From Methanosarcina barkeri 3 (GTDB lineage Archaea; Halobacteriota; Methanosarcinia; Methanosarcinales; Methanosarcinaceae): 64,000 bases of DNA. The stretch lies in assembly GCF_000970305.1 (NCBI RefSeq), contig NZ_CP009517.1, forward strand, positions 682,001 to 746,000, read 5' to 3'. A program made the translations under genes and the position numbers. Every line of letters starts with the position of its first letter. Within the stretch, counting starts at the first letter, position 1. A model generated the notes under the pieces. The model saw nothing but the letters and a program-made list of their open reading frames with translations. It was not told the DNA's origin and ran no database searches. This document shows, piece by piece, positions 29,427 to 37,933 of this stretch.

Positions 29427-29837
29427 TTATTTTTTGTCTTTTCTGTTCCATTCTATCAAAGCTTTTTCAATAGATATCAAAGTGAACATAGTAGTATTGA
29501 ATATCTCATCTGGATGTTGCGGCATCCAACTGATCTCATCGAGAACGTCTTTTGGGAGCCGAACAATGTCGTTCATCTCTTCTCCTATCTTCATGAAATA
29601 TTCGGTATATCGTGAACCGTATCTACTGTTATCACTTGCAGTGATAGAAATATACTGAGTAAATGACCCATCATTCAATATATCTCTTGAATACCTGTAC
29701 TGAATTTCTTCAATACAATCCGAATAGTCATTATGCAATCTTCGGACTGTATCTGGAATTGATTCTCCGTCTTTTTGCAAAGCTTTCAGGTCTGAAAATA
29801 CACTTTTTGAGAGTCGAATAGTTTTATACTGTTTCAC
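29427..29837 (-). CDS. ribbon-helix-helix-type protein with a long C-terminal domain
   Basis: 136 aa. Residues 1-35 (KTIRLSKSVFSDLKALQKDG, then ESIPDTVRRL) look like the ribbon-helix-helix DNA-binding unit of VapB/CopG-type proteins. The remaining 100 residues are not antitoxin-like and unrecognised. The start is GTG. A TATA-like TTTATATA (complement of about 29860-29867) lies only some 25 bases upstream and no ribosome binding site is present, so the mRNA is probably leaderless. A perfect palindrome (29841-29854) lies between TATA and start, as expected for autorepression. No toxin gene is adjacent. Confidence 0.65.
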   Translation of the reverse strand: MKQYKTIRLSKSVFSDLKALQKDGESIPDTVRRLHNDYSDCIEEIQYRYSRDILNDGSFTQYISITASDNSRYGSRYTEYFMKIGEEMNDIVRLPKDVLDEISWMPQHPDEIFNTTMFTLISIEKALIEWNRKDKK

Positions 29838-29840
29838 GCT

Positions 29841-29854
29841 ACTACATATGTAGT
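29841..29854. promoter_or_regulatory. palindromic operator candidate
   Basis: ACTACATATGTAGT, a perfect 14-bp palindrome starting 4 bp from the start codon of the ribbon-helix-helix gene and overlapping the region between TATA box and probable transcription start. Confidence 0.55.
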
Positions 29855-30011
29855 TAAGTATATAAATAGATTAATATACGGTACAGTGTTTCGCTAAAAT
29901 CTCTTTAATAATTCGTATTTCATTGTTTTTAGCGTTCACCTACTAATTCATTAACATTGCTTACGAATAATAAGATAATAAATAAGTATACAGTTTTATG
30001 GTCGATAATTT

Positions 30012-30287
30012 ATGGTTGATAATAACCCTAATAGTCCACACAATAATCCTGAAAAAAGAAAAAATCCTTTTAAGAAAATGCTAGATAATCTGAGAAATTT
30101 TGTAAAAAAGGATGGCGAAGATAATAAGCCGTCTTCTTTTGAAGCATTTGAAATTGAAAAAAATCAAGACTCAAACAACCAGAAACCTGAAACGTCTGAA
30201 ACAAAAAAAGCTAAGAGATCAACGCGTGAAAGAAAAGCTAATAGTAAGGAGCAAAAGCTTCCAAAGAAGTTTAAAAAAGGCTGGTAA
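30012..30287 (+). CDS. lysine-rich hypothetical protein
   Basis: 91 aa, highly charged and probably disordered: a polar N-terminus (NNPNSPHNNPEKRKNPF), a short helix (MLDNLRNFVKKDG) and a basic tail ending PKKFKKGW. No signal peptide and no clear ribosome binding site. The composition suggests binding to nucleic acid or acidic partners, but no family is recognised. Confidence 0.5.
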   Translation: MVDNNPNSPHNNPEKRKNPFKKMLDNLRNFVKKDGEDNKPSSFEAFEIEKNQDSNNQKPETSETKKAKRSTRERKANSKEQKLPKKFKKGW

Positions 30288-30299
30288 TTGAAATTATGA

Positions 30300-30445
30300 A
30301 ATATTAAAGAAATAAACAATTAAAGAAATAAACAATTAAAGAAACATTAAATAAATATTAAATAAGTAAACAATTAAAGAAATATTAAAGAAATATTTAA
30401 GAAGTAAACAATTAAAGAAACATTAAAGAAATAAACAATCAAAGA
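30300..30445. repeat. A-rich irregular repeat
   Basis: Irregular copies of aattaaagaaataaac and aaacattaaag, head to tail, between the lysine-rich gene and the DJ-1/PfpI gene. Confidence 0.7.
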
Positions 30446-30472
30446 AAGAGAAAAACAAATAATGCTTCCTGT

Positions 30473-30973
30473 TTATTTCAGTAGCTTAATCATTTCTCTT
30501 CCAAAGGCGTGAAGGTCATCTGGGCTTCTTGATGATACAAAATTTCCATCGATCACAACTTCTTTATCCTCATAAAGCGCTCCTGCGGCTATAATATCAT
30601 CCCTTATCCCTATCCAGCAGGTTGCTTTCCGGCCTTTTATGACGCCTGCAGAGACAAGAACCTGTGGGCCATGGCAGATTGCAGCAACCGGTTTATTCTC
30701 TTTAAAAAAGTGTTTTGCAATCTCAAGTGCACTCTCGTCAAGTCTCATCTTTTCGGGGCCTTTTCCTCCGGATATTACGAGGATATCATAGTCTGCAGGA
30801 TTTATGTCTTTAAATGCAAGATCTGCATTGATCTCATACCCATGCTTTCCTTTTATTGGTCCCTTCTTTATTGAGGCTACATGTGTTGTAATTCCCTCTT
30901 CTTTCAGGCGGTGGTAAGGATAGAAAAGTTCAAGATCTTCAAAACCGTCGGCTCCGAATACAAGTGCTTTCAT
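30473..30973 (-). CDS. DJ-1/PfpI family protein (glutamine-amidotransferase-like)
   Basis: 166 aa, the normal length for PfpI/YhbO. The nucleophile elbow is AAICHGPQ with Cys100-His101, and the acidic partner is Glu12 (GFEDLE). The family includes intracellular peptidases, deglycases and chaperones; which activity applies cannot be told from sequence. The ATG has GGGGGATTT upstream. A palindromic hairpin (30999-31012) lies just ahead of the gene. It is not in an obvious operon. Confidence 0.88.
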   Translation of the reverse strand: MKALVFGADGFEDLELFYPYHRLKEEGITTHVASIKKGPIKGKHGYEINADLAFKDINPADYDILVISGGKGPEKMRLDESALEIAKHFFKENKPVAAICHGPQVLVSAGVIKGRKATCWIGIRDDIIAAGALYEDKEVVIDGNFVSSRSPDDLHAFGREMIKLLK

Positions 30974-31297
30974 TTGAAATCCCCCGGGTTTTAGCTTTAC
31001 GGCTTTAGCCGTGCTTTTTGAATTTATCCAGAGTTAATTTTCTGGATTCAATTTCTAGACTTAGTTTTCTGGATTCAATTTCCAGACTTAATTTTCAGGA
31101 TTTAATTTCCATACTTAGTTTTCAAGATTTAATTTCCATACTTAATTTTTCCGGATTCACTTTTCCATACATTTCAAAATTGATTTATGAGTACAATTTC
31201 GAATACTTGATTTTGCAAATGAATGATTATTCCTACAGCACATATACCTTGTCTGATTTCAAAAATAAAATAGGTAAAGGTGGCTTGTCTGGCAGGC
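30974..31297. other. spacer with a 27-bp minisatellite and a hairpin
   Basis: Contains ACGGCT-TT-AGCCGT (30999-31012), followed on the plus strand by GCTTTTTG, and five copies of a 27-bp unit (31034-31168). An apparent frame across the repeats (31018-31323) is a by-product of the 27-bp periodicity. Confidence 0.5.
31034..31168. repeat. five tandem copies of a 27-bp unit
   Basis: Each unit begins ttaattttctggattcaa or a close variant. Changes accumulate from left to right. Confidence 0.9.
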
Positions 31298-32482
31298 TTA
31301 AATTGCTTCAAGGGCCTGTTTAAGATCTGCAATTATGTCTTCAGGATCTTCAATCCCTACCGAAAGCCTGACAAGCCCGTCAGTTATGCCTATACTGTTT
31401 CTTACTGCATGAGGGACACATGCATGAGTCATCGATGCAGGATGCTGAATAAGAGTATCCGTAGCTCCAAGGCTCACGGCAAGAGAGCAAAGCTTTACAT
31501 TGTCCATAAGTCTTTTTCCGGCTTCAACTCCGCCTTTTATTCCAAAACAGAGCATACCGCTAAATCCGCTCATCTGCCTGCGTGCAAGTTCGTACTGAGG
31601 ATAAGTTGGAAGTCCTGGATACCTGACCCATTCGACTTCGGGCCGGGATTCAAGAAATTCCGCAACCTTCATTGCGTTTTCAGCGTGCCTTTCCATCCGG
31701 ATATGCAGGGTTTTAAGTCCTCTTATGCAGAGCCAGGCTTCATGCGGGCCCATAATGCCTCCTGTGTATCCGATAACTACGGACATTCGGTCCATAAAGT
31801 CTTTATTTCCTGCAACGATTCCACCAAGCAGATCTGCGTGCCCACCTATATATTTTGTACAGCTACTCAGGGAAAGGTCTGCACCAAGCTCAAGAGGCCT
31901 CTGGAAGTAAGGAGTTGCAAAAGTGTTGTCCACTACGCATAGTGACCCATTTTCCTTCGATATCCTTGCTATTGCGGAAATATCGCATACAGTAAGCGTA
32001 GGATTGGCAGGACTCTCAAGAAAGACCATTTTTGTCTCGGGCTTAAAGGCTCGTTTTACATTTTCGGTTTTAGAGGTATCGACAAAACTGACCTCTATTC
32101 CAAGTCCTGGCAAAACCTGTGAAAAGAGGCTATAGGTGCATCCGTATATTACATCCGTTGAGATCAGGTGATCTCCCTGCTTCAGGGCAGTAAGCGCAAT
32201 TGCAGTTATCGCTGCCATTCCTGAGGCAAAGGTTTGCCCTGCTTCTCCGCCTTCAAGCACAGCAAATTTTTCAGCCAGGACCGCATGTGTGGGAGTGTTT
32301 GGAGGAATCCTGGCGTAAATGTACCCTGATTCCTCTCCTGCAAACCTTGCTGCTCCCTGCCTAACATTCTCAAAAATGAATGTTGAAGTCTGGAATATCG
32401 GAGTCGTATGCGCTCCGAAAACCGGGTCAGGCTTTTCTGCTGCATGTACACATTTTGTTGCGAACTTCACTTCTCTTTCCAT
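31298..32482 (-). CDS. methionine gamma-lyase-like PLP enzyme (Cys/Met metabolism family)
   Basis: 394 aa, cytoplasmic. Fold type I PLP enzyme with Schiff-base Lys210 in SSCTKYIGGHAD, phosphate-binding ASGMAA (residues 87-92) and PLP-ring aspartate in VVDNTFATP. The segment Y113-G-C115-T-Y has Cys where cystathionine gamma-synthases have Gly; this Cys is a hallmark of methionine gamma-lyases, which give methanethiol, ammonia and 2-oxobutyrate. O-acetylhomoserine sulfhydrylase remains an alternative. A GGGGAG site precedes the ATG. It is monocistronic. In Methanosarcina such activity could feed methanethiol metabolism or sulfur assimilation. Confidence 0.85.
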   Translation of the reverse strand: MEREVKFATKCVHAAEKPDPVFGAHTTPIFQTSTFIFENVRQGAARFAGEESGYIYARIPPNTPTHAVLAEKFAVLEGGEAGQTFASGMAAITAIALTALKQGDHLISTDVIYGCTYSLFSQVLPGLGIEVSFVDTSKTENVKRAFKPETKMVFLESPANPTLTVCDISAIARISKENGSLCVVDNTFATPYFQRPLELGADLSLSSCTKYIGGHADLLGGIVAGNKDFMDRMSVVIGYTGGIMGPHEAWLCIRGLKTLHIRMERHAENAMKVAEFLESRPEVEWVRYPGLPTYPQYELARRQMSGFSGMLCFGIKGGVEAGKRLMDNVKLCSLAVSLGATDTLIQHPASMTHACVPHAVRNSIGITDGLVRLSVGIEDPEDIIADLKQALEAI

Positions 32483-33173
32483 CTCCCCAAACCTCTATCA
32501 AAATGAATCTCCGGAATAAGTATTGCTTTTCCGGTAATTATTTGTTTGTCAGGGCTATTATTGTTGTTTTGAAAAAGTTTTGATTAACCTAATTTAAGAA
32601 AATATTCGAGAATTGTACATGTTCAGAAATCCAAAAATTAGCATTAAACAAAAGTAATCAGAGAATTCCGACATTTAAAATTGTCTTTTGTTATGTAAAT
32701 GATCAAGTGAGTTTACTAATTGAAGTAAAACCATATATATTCATTGTCAGCTTTCTAGTGGATTAAAAAGGGAAAATATCTCTTTTGGAATAGGTTTTAT
32801 TTAAAAGTTTGATTGTCAGTTTGATAAACAGACCTAATCTTGTATCTTATAATCATCTTTATGTCAATCTAGGGATAATTTCGGAAGATTTCAATATATT
32901 TAAACGTGAAATTCTAAGTTATACTTATACATATAATGACCTAGTGTTACTGTTTTTCAGCTTAAGTATTTAAGTCCTATTTAGAAAAGAGCTGTAATGA
33001 ATTTGAAACTTTTTATGTCAAACAATTTTTTGTTTTAATATAATTTTTCATATCATTTATTTAATATAGTTTATGCGATTACTCTATGCTAGAGTTGGGG
33101 AATGGATACCATTTCTCAATAAAGGATTTTGCATGGGTTGCTAATCCTTCTTCAAAATTCGAGGGATTTGTTC
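32483..33173. other. gene-free AT-rich spacer
   Basis: 690 bp between the lyase gene and small ORFs on the plus strand. Several TATA-like stretches (for example atatatt near 32734) but no supported gene or repeat. Confidence 0.45.
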
Positions 33174-33314
33174 ATGAAGCATCTAAAAACATGTCCTGAA
33201 TGCCATTCTAGACTGAAACTGCACTCAGATGGCGAGACACAGTACTGTACCATTTGCAAATACTGGACAAAAGTAGGTACTGTAAGACTCGATTCAATCA
33301 TGATTTACGGATAA
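33174..33314 (+). CDS. small zinc-finger-like protein, 46 aa
   Basis: The frame from the ATG at 33174, chosen because GAGGG lies eight bases before it, encodes a 46-residue protein with two knuckles, CPEC (residues 7-10) and CTIC (27-30), separated by a charged hairpin: a minimal zinc ribbon. Small zinc proteins are common in Methanosarcina. The target is unknown. A longer frame starting at 33129 lacks a good ribosome binding site. Confidence 0.6.
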   Translation: MKHLKTCPECHSRLKLHSDGETQYCTICKYWTKVGTVRLDSIMIYG

Positions 33315-33367
33315 GAAATCTACATGAAAGAAATCTGTACCAAAATCCGAGAAAGAGGGGGTTAACT

Positions 33368-33436
33368 GTGGAACACGAACTAGAAGAAGTCGAGAGAGAT
33401 TACATAGAATTTAGAAAAGAAATTGGAGAAGAATAA
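33368..33436 (+). CDS. possible 22-aa acidic small protein
   Basis: GTG start behind GAGGGGG, 22 codons to TAA. It encodes an amphipathic, strongly charged helix (HELEEVERDYIEFRKEIGEE). It lies 53 bp behind the small zinc protein on the same strand and could be its operon partner. Evidence rests on the ribosome binding site and composition only. Confidence 0.35.
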   Translation: MEHELEEVERDYIEFRKEIGEE

Positions 33437-33773
33437 GCATTATATTTTTTTATTATATTGCATATATTACTATTTTTTATAAATCGTTTAAAAATGACCC
33501 AGGTTCTGTAAATTCGGTCAGGATTATTAAAAATAATTATACGATTTCTCTATATGTTATAGATACTTCGATGTCTAAATTTAAGGGTTTCTAAAAGCAC
33601 TTATCGGTTTATTAATACTTGAATGTGGATATGGAATACTTAGATCTGGATATGGGATAGAATTTTCGGGAGAATATATTGTTGGCCAGTTAAGTTTACT
33701 TATTATGTCTTTACACTATAGGTAGCATTTTTTCAATTTATCAATATATCTTTTACACTATAGGTGGCATTTT
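33437..33773. other. spacer with a duplicated 27-bp segment
   Basis: A segment containing ttacactataggtagcattt occurs at about 33709-33737 and, with one changed base in the core, at about 33752-33779, at the 3' end of the methyltransferase gene. No gene is seen. Confidence 0.5.
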
Positions 33774-34424
33774 TCACATGGATTTCTGTGCCTTAAATCT
33801 TACAGTATAATTCCAGAGATTTCCTTCAACTTTATCCAGGAAAAAACCGGCTTCTTCTCCTAACCTAATAGTAGTAGATTTTAAAGGGTAATCCGGATCA
33901 GGTAAAAATTCTGATACTGCAAGAACTCCACCAGGCTTCAGAACCCTTTTCATCTCTTTTAGAGCTCTATTTTGATCCGGGAGTTCCTGAAGAACTGTTA
34001 CTGTATATACTACATCGAATGAGTTATCATTAAAGGGTAGTTTATGCGCGTCCCCTTCTACAAGCTTGATATTTTTTATATCTCTGTTCTCAGGTCTGGA
34101 TAGTTTCTTCTTTAATTGCATTAACATTCTTGGTTGAATATCAAGAGCGTATACTTCTCCTTTAATTCCACTAGTCCTTGCAGCGCAGATTGTAAACGCT
34201 CCACTTCCGCATCCAACCTCCAGAATATGCATTCCTTCTTTTATTCCGCTTCGCTTTATCAATTTATCCGGAGGCTGCAGTCTTTTTCTAAAATCGCTAT
34301 CTAAAAGAAATCCCATAGACGCTGGCGGTGAAAATGCATAAAATCTTTTTATAATTCTTACTGCAATTTGCAATAAAACAAAAAAACCTAAAATTTTCAG
34401 TAAAATTGTTGTAAATACCCGCAT
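33774..34424 (-). CDS. membrane-anchored SAM-dependent methyltransferase
   Basis: 216 aa. An N-terminal hydrophobic segment (residues about 6-24) precedes a class I methyltransferase domain with motif I LEVGCGSGAF (about residue 70), the acidic end of strand two (ALDIQPRM), motif II region FDVVYTVTVLQELPD and LKPGGVLAVSEF. It resembles ubiquinone/menaquinone-type and archaeal small-molecule methyltransferases; the substrate is unknown, but the anchor suggests a lipid or membrane-associated one. A GTGGTTAG site precedes the ATG. Confidence 0.8.
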   Translation of the reverse strand: MRVFTTILLKILGFFVLLQIAVRIIKRFYAFSPPASMGFLLDSDFRKRLQPPDKLIKRSGIKEGMHILEVGCGSGAFTICAARTSGIKGEVYALDIQPRMLMQLKKKLSRPENRDIKNIKLVEGDAHKLPFNDNSFDVVYTVTVLQELPDQNRALKEMKRVLKPGGVLAVSEFLPDPDYPLKSTTIRLGEEAGFFLDKVEGNLWNYTVRFKAQKSM

Positions 34425-35199
34425 ATCTAACCACTTTTAGAATATTTGTAGTTATTAACTCCTTTAGTTTTTGAAATATATTCTTACAAACAGAGACATT
34501 CTCAAAAAGGCATTGAAGATTATGGAATCATTCGTTATGGAATCTAAAAGTAATTCCATGTTTGATGTAGTGCAGCAAGGTTATTGGACATACTTCATAA
34601 ATTGTTTAGTATCATTAATATAAATTATTTATTATTAATATAATAGTTTTATCTGCGACATAGATTCTCGAATGTAACTAAAAAATAGTAAATTTGGCTA
34701 TTCTAAATTTTGTTTAGTTTGTTAAATTAACCGTTTAATTCTAAATAAAAGATAGCTATTAAATTTGAAAAATTATTTTTACTTCTATTTACCTGATTTT
34801 ACTTCTATTTAGGCAGTGTGCCAGTTTTTCTGTAAAATCGCAAATTCCAAGAAGCTATTGAGTAGAAGATTCCCTATCATAAGGTATATTTTCTCCATAG
34901 TACTCAAAAACTTGACTTCAAATTTACAGCAAATTAGCTACACTGCCTCTATTTACCTGAAAGATACAAGTTATTAATAGTTTAAATTAATAATTGATAT
35001 GAAAGGCTTTTATATTTTGTTACGATATGCTTATATTGTGGGGAAAATAATATGAGGCTGCTAAGTGATTTTTTCAACTTTCTTGAGGTTCTGTCAAGTC
35101 TATGGAAACTAAAGAACTTCTCAATTACATTTGAACCTATAAAATAACTAGCCCTCATATTTGAAAGTACAGTAAATTGTATAAAGAGGTGAGATCTTA
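34425..35199. other. spacer with an inverted-repeat insertion
   Basis: 775 bp with no gene on either strand that I would support. It contains a 138-bp MITE-like element (34811-34948) and an untouched copy of its target site at about 34779-34797. Confidence 0.5.
34811..34948. mobile_element. MITE-like element, family B
   Basis: 138 bp with imperfect terminal inverted repeats starting AGGCAGTGT on both ends (similarity continues for about 28 bases to CTGTAAA). It is flanked by the 6-bp direct repeat CTATTT (34805-34810 and 34949-34954). Removing the element and one CTATTT recreates TTTTACTTCTATTTACCTGA, which is also present intact just upstream. It has no coding capacity. Confidence 0.8.
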
Positions 35200-35373
35200 A
35201 TGAGTCACCAATCTCCTCCAAAAAAGAGAGGTCAGAAGCCAAAATTCGATCACGAAAAAATCGAAGAACTCCTTAAAGCAGGTGAGAAACCCTTTAAAAT
35301 TATGCTTCTGTTGGGTTGTTCTTATGGGGTTTTACGATACGTACGAAAGAAAATGGGACGAAAAAAAGTGTAA
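35200..35373 (+). CDS. 57-aa helix-turn-helix-like small protein
   Basis: ATG seven bases behind GAGGTGAG, an essentially perfect archaeal ribosome binding site. The first 15 residues are a basic arm (PPKKRGQKPKF). The rest looks like one homeodomain-like helix-turn-helix (HEKIEELLKAGEKPFKIMLL, then CSYGVLRYVRKKMGRKK), as in the C-terminal domain of resolvases or in RHH-free mini-regulators. Probably a DNA-binding protein. It is followed 118 bp later by a small ORF on the same strand. Confidence 0.65.
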   Translation: MSHQSPPKKRGQKPKFDHEKIEELLKAGEKPFKIMLLLGCSYGVLRYVRKKMGRKKV

Positions 35374-35491
35374 CTTTAAAAGATATTCATTTGTATTCAG
35401 TCAATATACGATCTGGAAGAAATTTGTTGCTTTTAATGCATTTCTCTTAACCAATTACTATTAAATTTATTGAGTCATTGAGGGTAAAAAT

Positions 35492-35800
35492 ATGACTAAA
35501 AGACTATTTGCAATTACTTGTACCTTCTTATTCATAATAAGTCATATTTTCAGGCGATGGAAACACATGCAAAAATCTGTTGTCTGGAGAGGATTTTTAA
35601 GCGAGTCTATGTGGGTAGAGGACTATGGAAATCTATCACCTTTCAAAAAGTTAGTTTTTTGGGTGAATTATCCTTTCTCTTATGCTAAATTTTTATGGGT
35701 TGTTGTATGGGATCGTATTGATAGATTATGCTGTAGGGACTCAAAAGCAAAGTATACTAAAACAAGGATGGAGTACGGAAATTTCTGTAAAACACAATAA
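35492..35800 (+). CDS. hypothetical protein with an N-terminal hydrophobic segment, 102 aa
   Basis: GAGGGT stands six bases before the ATG. Residues 4-19 are hydrophobic (LFAITCTFLFIISHIF) and a second, weaker hydrophobic stretch (LVFWVNYPFSYAKFLWVVVW) spans 54-73. The remainder is basic. It could be a small membrane protein co-transcribed with the helix-turn-helix protein at 35200. No family is recognised. Confidence 0.45.
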   Translation: MTKRLFAITCTFLFIISHIFRRWKHMQKSVVWRGFLSESMWVEDYGNLSPFKKLVFWVNYPFSYAKFLWVVVWDRIDRLCCRDSKAKYTKTRMEYGNFCKTQ

Positions 35801-36425
35801 TATGAAAAGTTATCATTTATGTTGTAAAGACTACTATTTTCCTTATTTTGTCTATTATTTATATGTAGAGATGATCTCAAAACTCGAAAGTACTTCTCTA
35901 AGTCCCGGACTCCAAATAATTAATCAATTACCTCTCTGAATCTCAGACTCCGAATAATCAATCAATGTCCTTATCATGAAAACAGTTTTAAGACAAAACA
36001 AAATAAGTTAAATATTTTTTGAAAAAATTGAAGATATTTAGGCATTATTTCGTCAGGTATTAAATAAGTTTTCTAATTTATTTATATTCGAGCTTACGGA
36101 GAAGAGTTAGGTTGGGTTAAAATAACTTTTTAGCGTTTCATAAGTTGATTTTGTGTCTTCTCAAATAACTGTCCTCTCAAATAACTGTCCTCTCAAATAA
36201 GTATGTAAAAATCTAAACTTTTAGGCTAAAACATACAAGTTTTAAAAGTTAATGACTTTATTTTTTGATATAATTAATAAAGCAAACTTGATTATATCCC
36301 TGAGATTTACACCCAGGTGTCAGAAATTTTAAAAATAAAACGACTATATATCTGGAGCAAAAGGTGTGATTGAATAAAAAGGTATTTGCTTTAGAAGCAT
36401 TTAAAACGATACAGGAAGACCTTCA
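35801..36425. other. spacer upstream of the NAPRTase gene
   Basis: 625 bp, AT-rich. It contains two and a half copies of the 16-bp unit tctcaaataactgtcc (36159-36200) and the promoter region of the next gene; no ORF is supported. Confidence 0.45.
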
Positions 36426-37631
36426 GTGATAAAATCCATACTTGACAACGACCTTTACAAATTCACAATGCAACTTGCAGTGCTTGAACTTTTTCCTAAA
36501 GCTGAGGCCGAGTACAGGTTTACTAATCGGGGTACCCAGCGCTTTTCGACAGAATTTGTAGAGCAATTGGAGAAGATAATAAGCGACGAGATCTCGAAGT
36601 TAGCATTAACAGAAGAAGAATACAACTGGCTTTCAGAGAACTGCCCTTACATGAAACCCATGTACCTTGAATACCTCAGGAACTTCCGTTTCAAACCAGG
36701 TGAGGTAAAAGTCTGCCTTACCGAAGAAAAAAATCTGGATATTCGGATAAAAGGACCCTGGCACAGCACAATCCTCTGGGAGATTGTACTTATGGCTGCG
36801 GTTTCTGAACTCTATTTCGCAACTATTGAAAAAAAGTGGAACGAAAATTCCCAGAAAGGCTGTGCTTCCAGATCAGTACTGGATGCTTATGAAAATAAGA
36901 TTCTTGAGATTGGAAAAGCCCTTGAGGAAAACGACTGCTTTTTTTCGGAATTTGGAACCCGCAGGCGAAGAAGTTCCGAACTTCATGACCATGTGATGAA
37001 AGCTCTGACCGGGATAAAAACCCTGACAGGAACAAGTAATGTGTATTTTGCAAAAAAATACGGCTTGAAACCCATCGGAACCGTAGGGCATGAATGGATT
37101 ATGGGTACCTCAGCGCTTGTAGGGTTAAGGTATGCAAACCGTTTCGCTTTTGAAAACTGGGTGGAGGTTTATAACGGGGATCTGGGAATTGCCCTTACGG
37201 ATACTTTCGGCTCAAAAGCCTTTTTTAAGGATATGGATCTGAAGTTATCAAAAATTTATGATGGGTTCAGGCACGACAGCGGAGATCCGTACGATTTTGT
37301 GGACGCTGTGATAGAGCATTACCAAAAAATGGGTATAGATCCCATGAAAAAGTTAATTGTTTTCAGTGATGCTCTTAATGCAGACACTGCAATCCAGCTT
37401 AAAAAGTACTGTGAAGGTAAAATCAACTGTAGTTTCGGAATAGGTACAAGTCTTACCAATAACTCCGATTTCTTCAGGGAAAGTCCTCCTCTTAATATGG
37501 TCATAAAGCTGCACAGCATTGACGGCATTCCTGTTGTAAAACTGAGCGATTCCCCGGAAAAAGAGACCGGAGAAAGAGACGCTATAAGGGTTGCAAATTA
37601 TATTTTCGGAAGAAAAGGACTTGATGACTAA
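36426..37631 (+). CDS. pncB: nicotinate phosphoribosyltransferase
   Basis: 401 aa, cytoplasmic. Joins nicotinate and PRPP to nicotinate mononucleotide for NAD salvage. Length and motifs match the bacterial-type PncB group: [19 protein letters not shown] at the N-terminus, [13 protein letters not shown] (substrate and phosphohistidine region), [33 protein letters not shown] and [11 protein letters not shown] in the PRPP-binding part. The start is GTG with AGGAAG upstream; no in-frame ATG precedes it. Flanked by long spacers, so probably monocistronic. Confidence 0.94.
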   Translation: MIKSILDNDLYKFTMQLAVLELFPKAEAEYRFTNRGTQRFSTEFVEQLEKIISDEISKLALTEEEYNWLSENCPYMKPMYLEYLRNFRFKPGEVKVCLTEEKNLDIRIKGPWHSTILWEIVLMAAVSELYFATIEKKWNENSQKGCASRSVLDAYENKILEIGKALEENDCFFSEFGTRRRRSSELHDHVMKALTGIKTLTGTSNVYFAKKYGLKPIGTVGHEWIMGTSALVGLRYANRFAFENWVEVYNGDLGIALTDTFGSKAFFKDMDLKLSKIYDGFRHDSGDPYDFVDAVIEHYQKMGIDPMKKLIVFSDALNADTAIQLKKYCEGKINCSFGIGTSLTNNSDFFRESPPLNMVIKLHSIDGIPVVKLSDSPEKETGERDAIRVANYIFGRKGLDD

Positions 37632-37933
37632 TTAAAACGGAAAGCAAAGAGTAATAGCTTGGCTGAGCGGATCAAAAAGATTCCGCCCATCCTCCAAAAC
37701 GGGTTTAGGATATCTAAACGGAAAAAATAGCTAATAAACTACTTAAGCTAAGTAAAAAGTAGACCACTTGATAAGTAAAAATAGACAACTTGAACGAAAT
37801 AAAAAGGATACGTCCGTCCTCCCGAGACGGGACTCGGACGAGGCTATATTCGAGTGCCAAAGCATAACTCCGACCAAAGATAACCTATCTAAAGATCTAA
37901 AGATAATCTGGCTAAAGATCAGGCGAAGAAGTA
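37632..37933. other. 3' region of pncB with two hairpins
   Basis: 302 bp. A short stem GCGGA/TCCGC (37667-37686) follows pncB by 36 bp. A stronger two-tier hairpin lies at 37811-37840 (CGTCCG/CGGACG outside, CCCG/CGGG inside, loop AGA). The two facing genes converge here. Confidence 0.45.
37811..37840. terminator. hairpin between convergent genes
   Basis: Outer stem CGTCCG (37811-37816) with CGGACG (37835-37840), inner stem CCCG with CGGG and a 3-nt loop. It lies between pncB and the convergent surface-protein gene. It lacks a flanking T-run, so a structural or processing role is equally possible. Confidence 0.35.

Noticed and set aside
31018-31323. Frame of 101 codons with nine-residue repeats
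   Set aside because: Produced by the 27-bp minisatellite, a multiple of three; it runs into the opposite-strand lyase gene and has no ribosome binding site.
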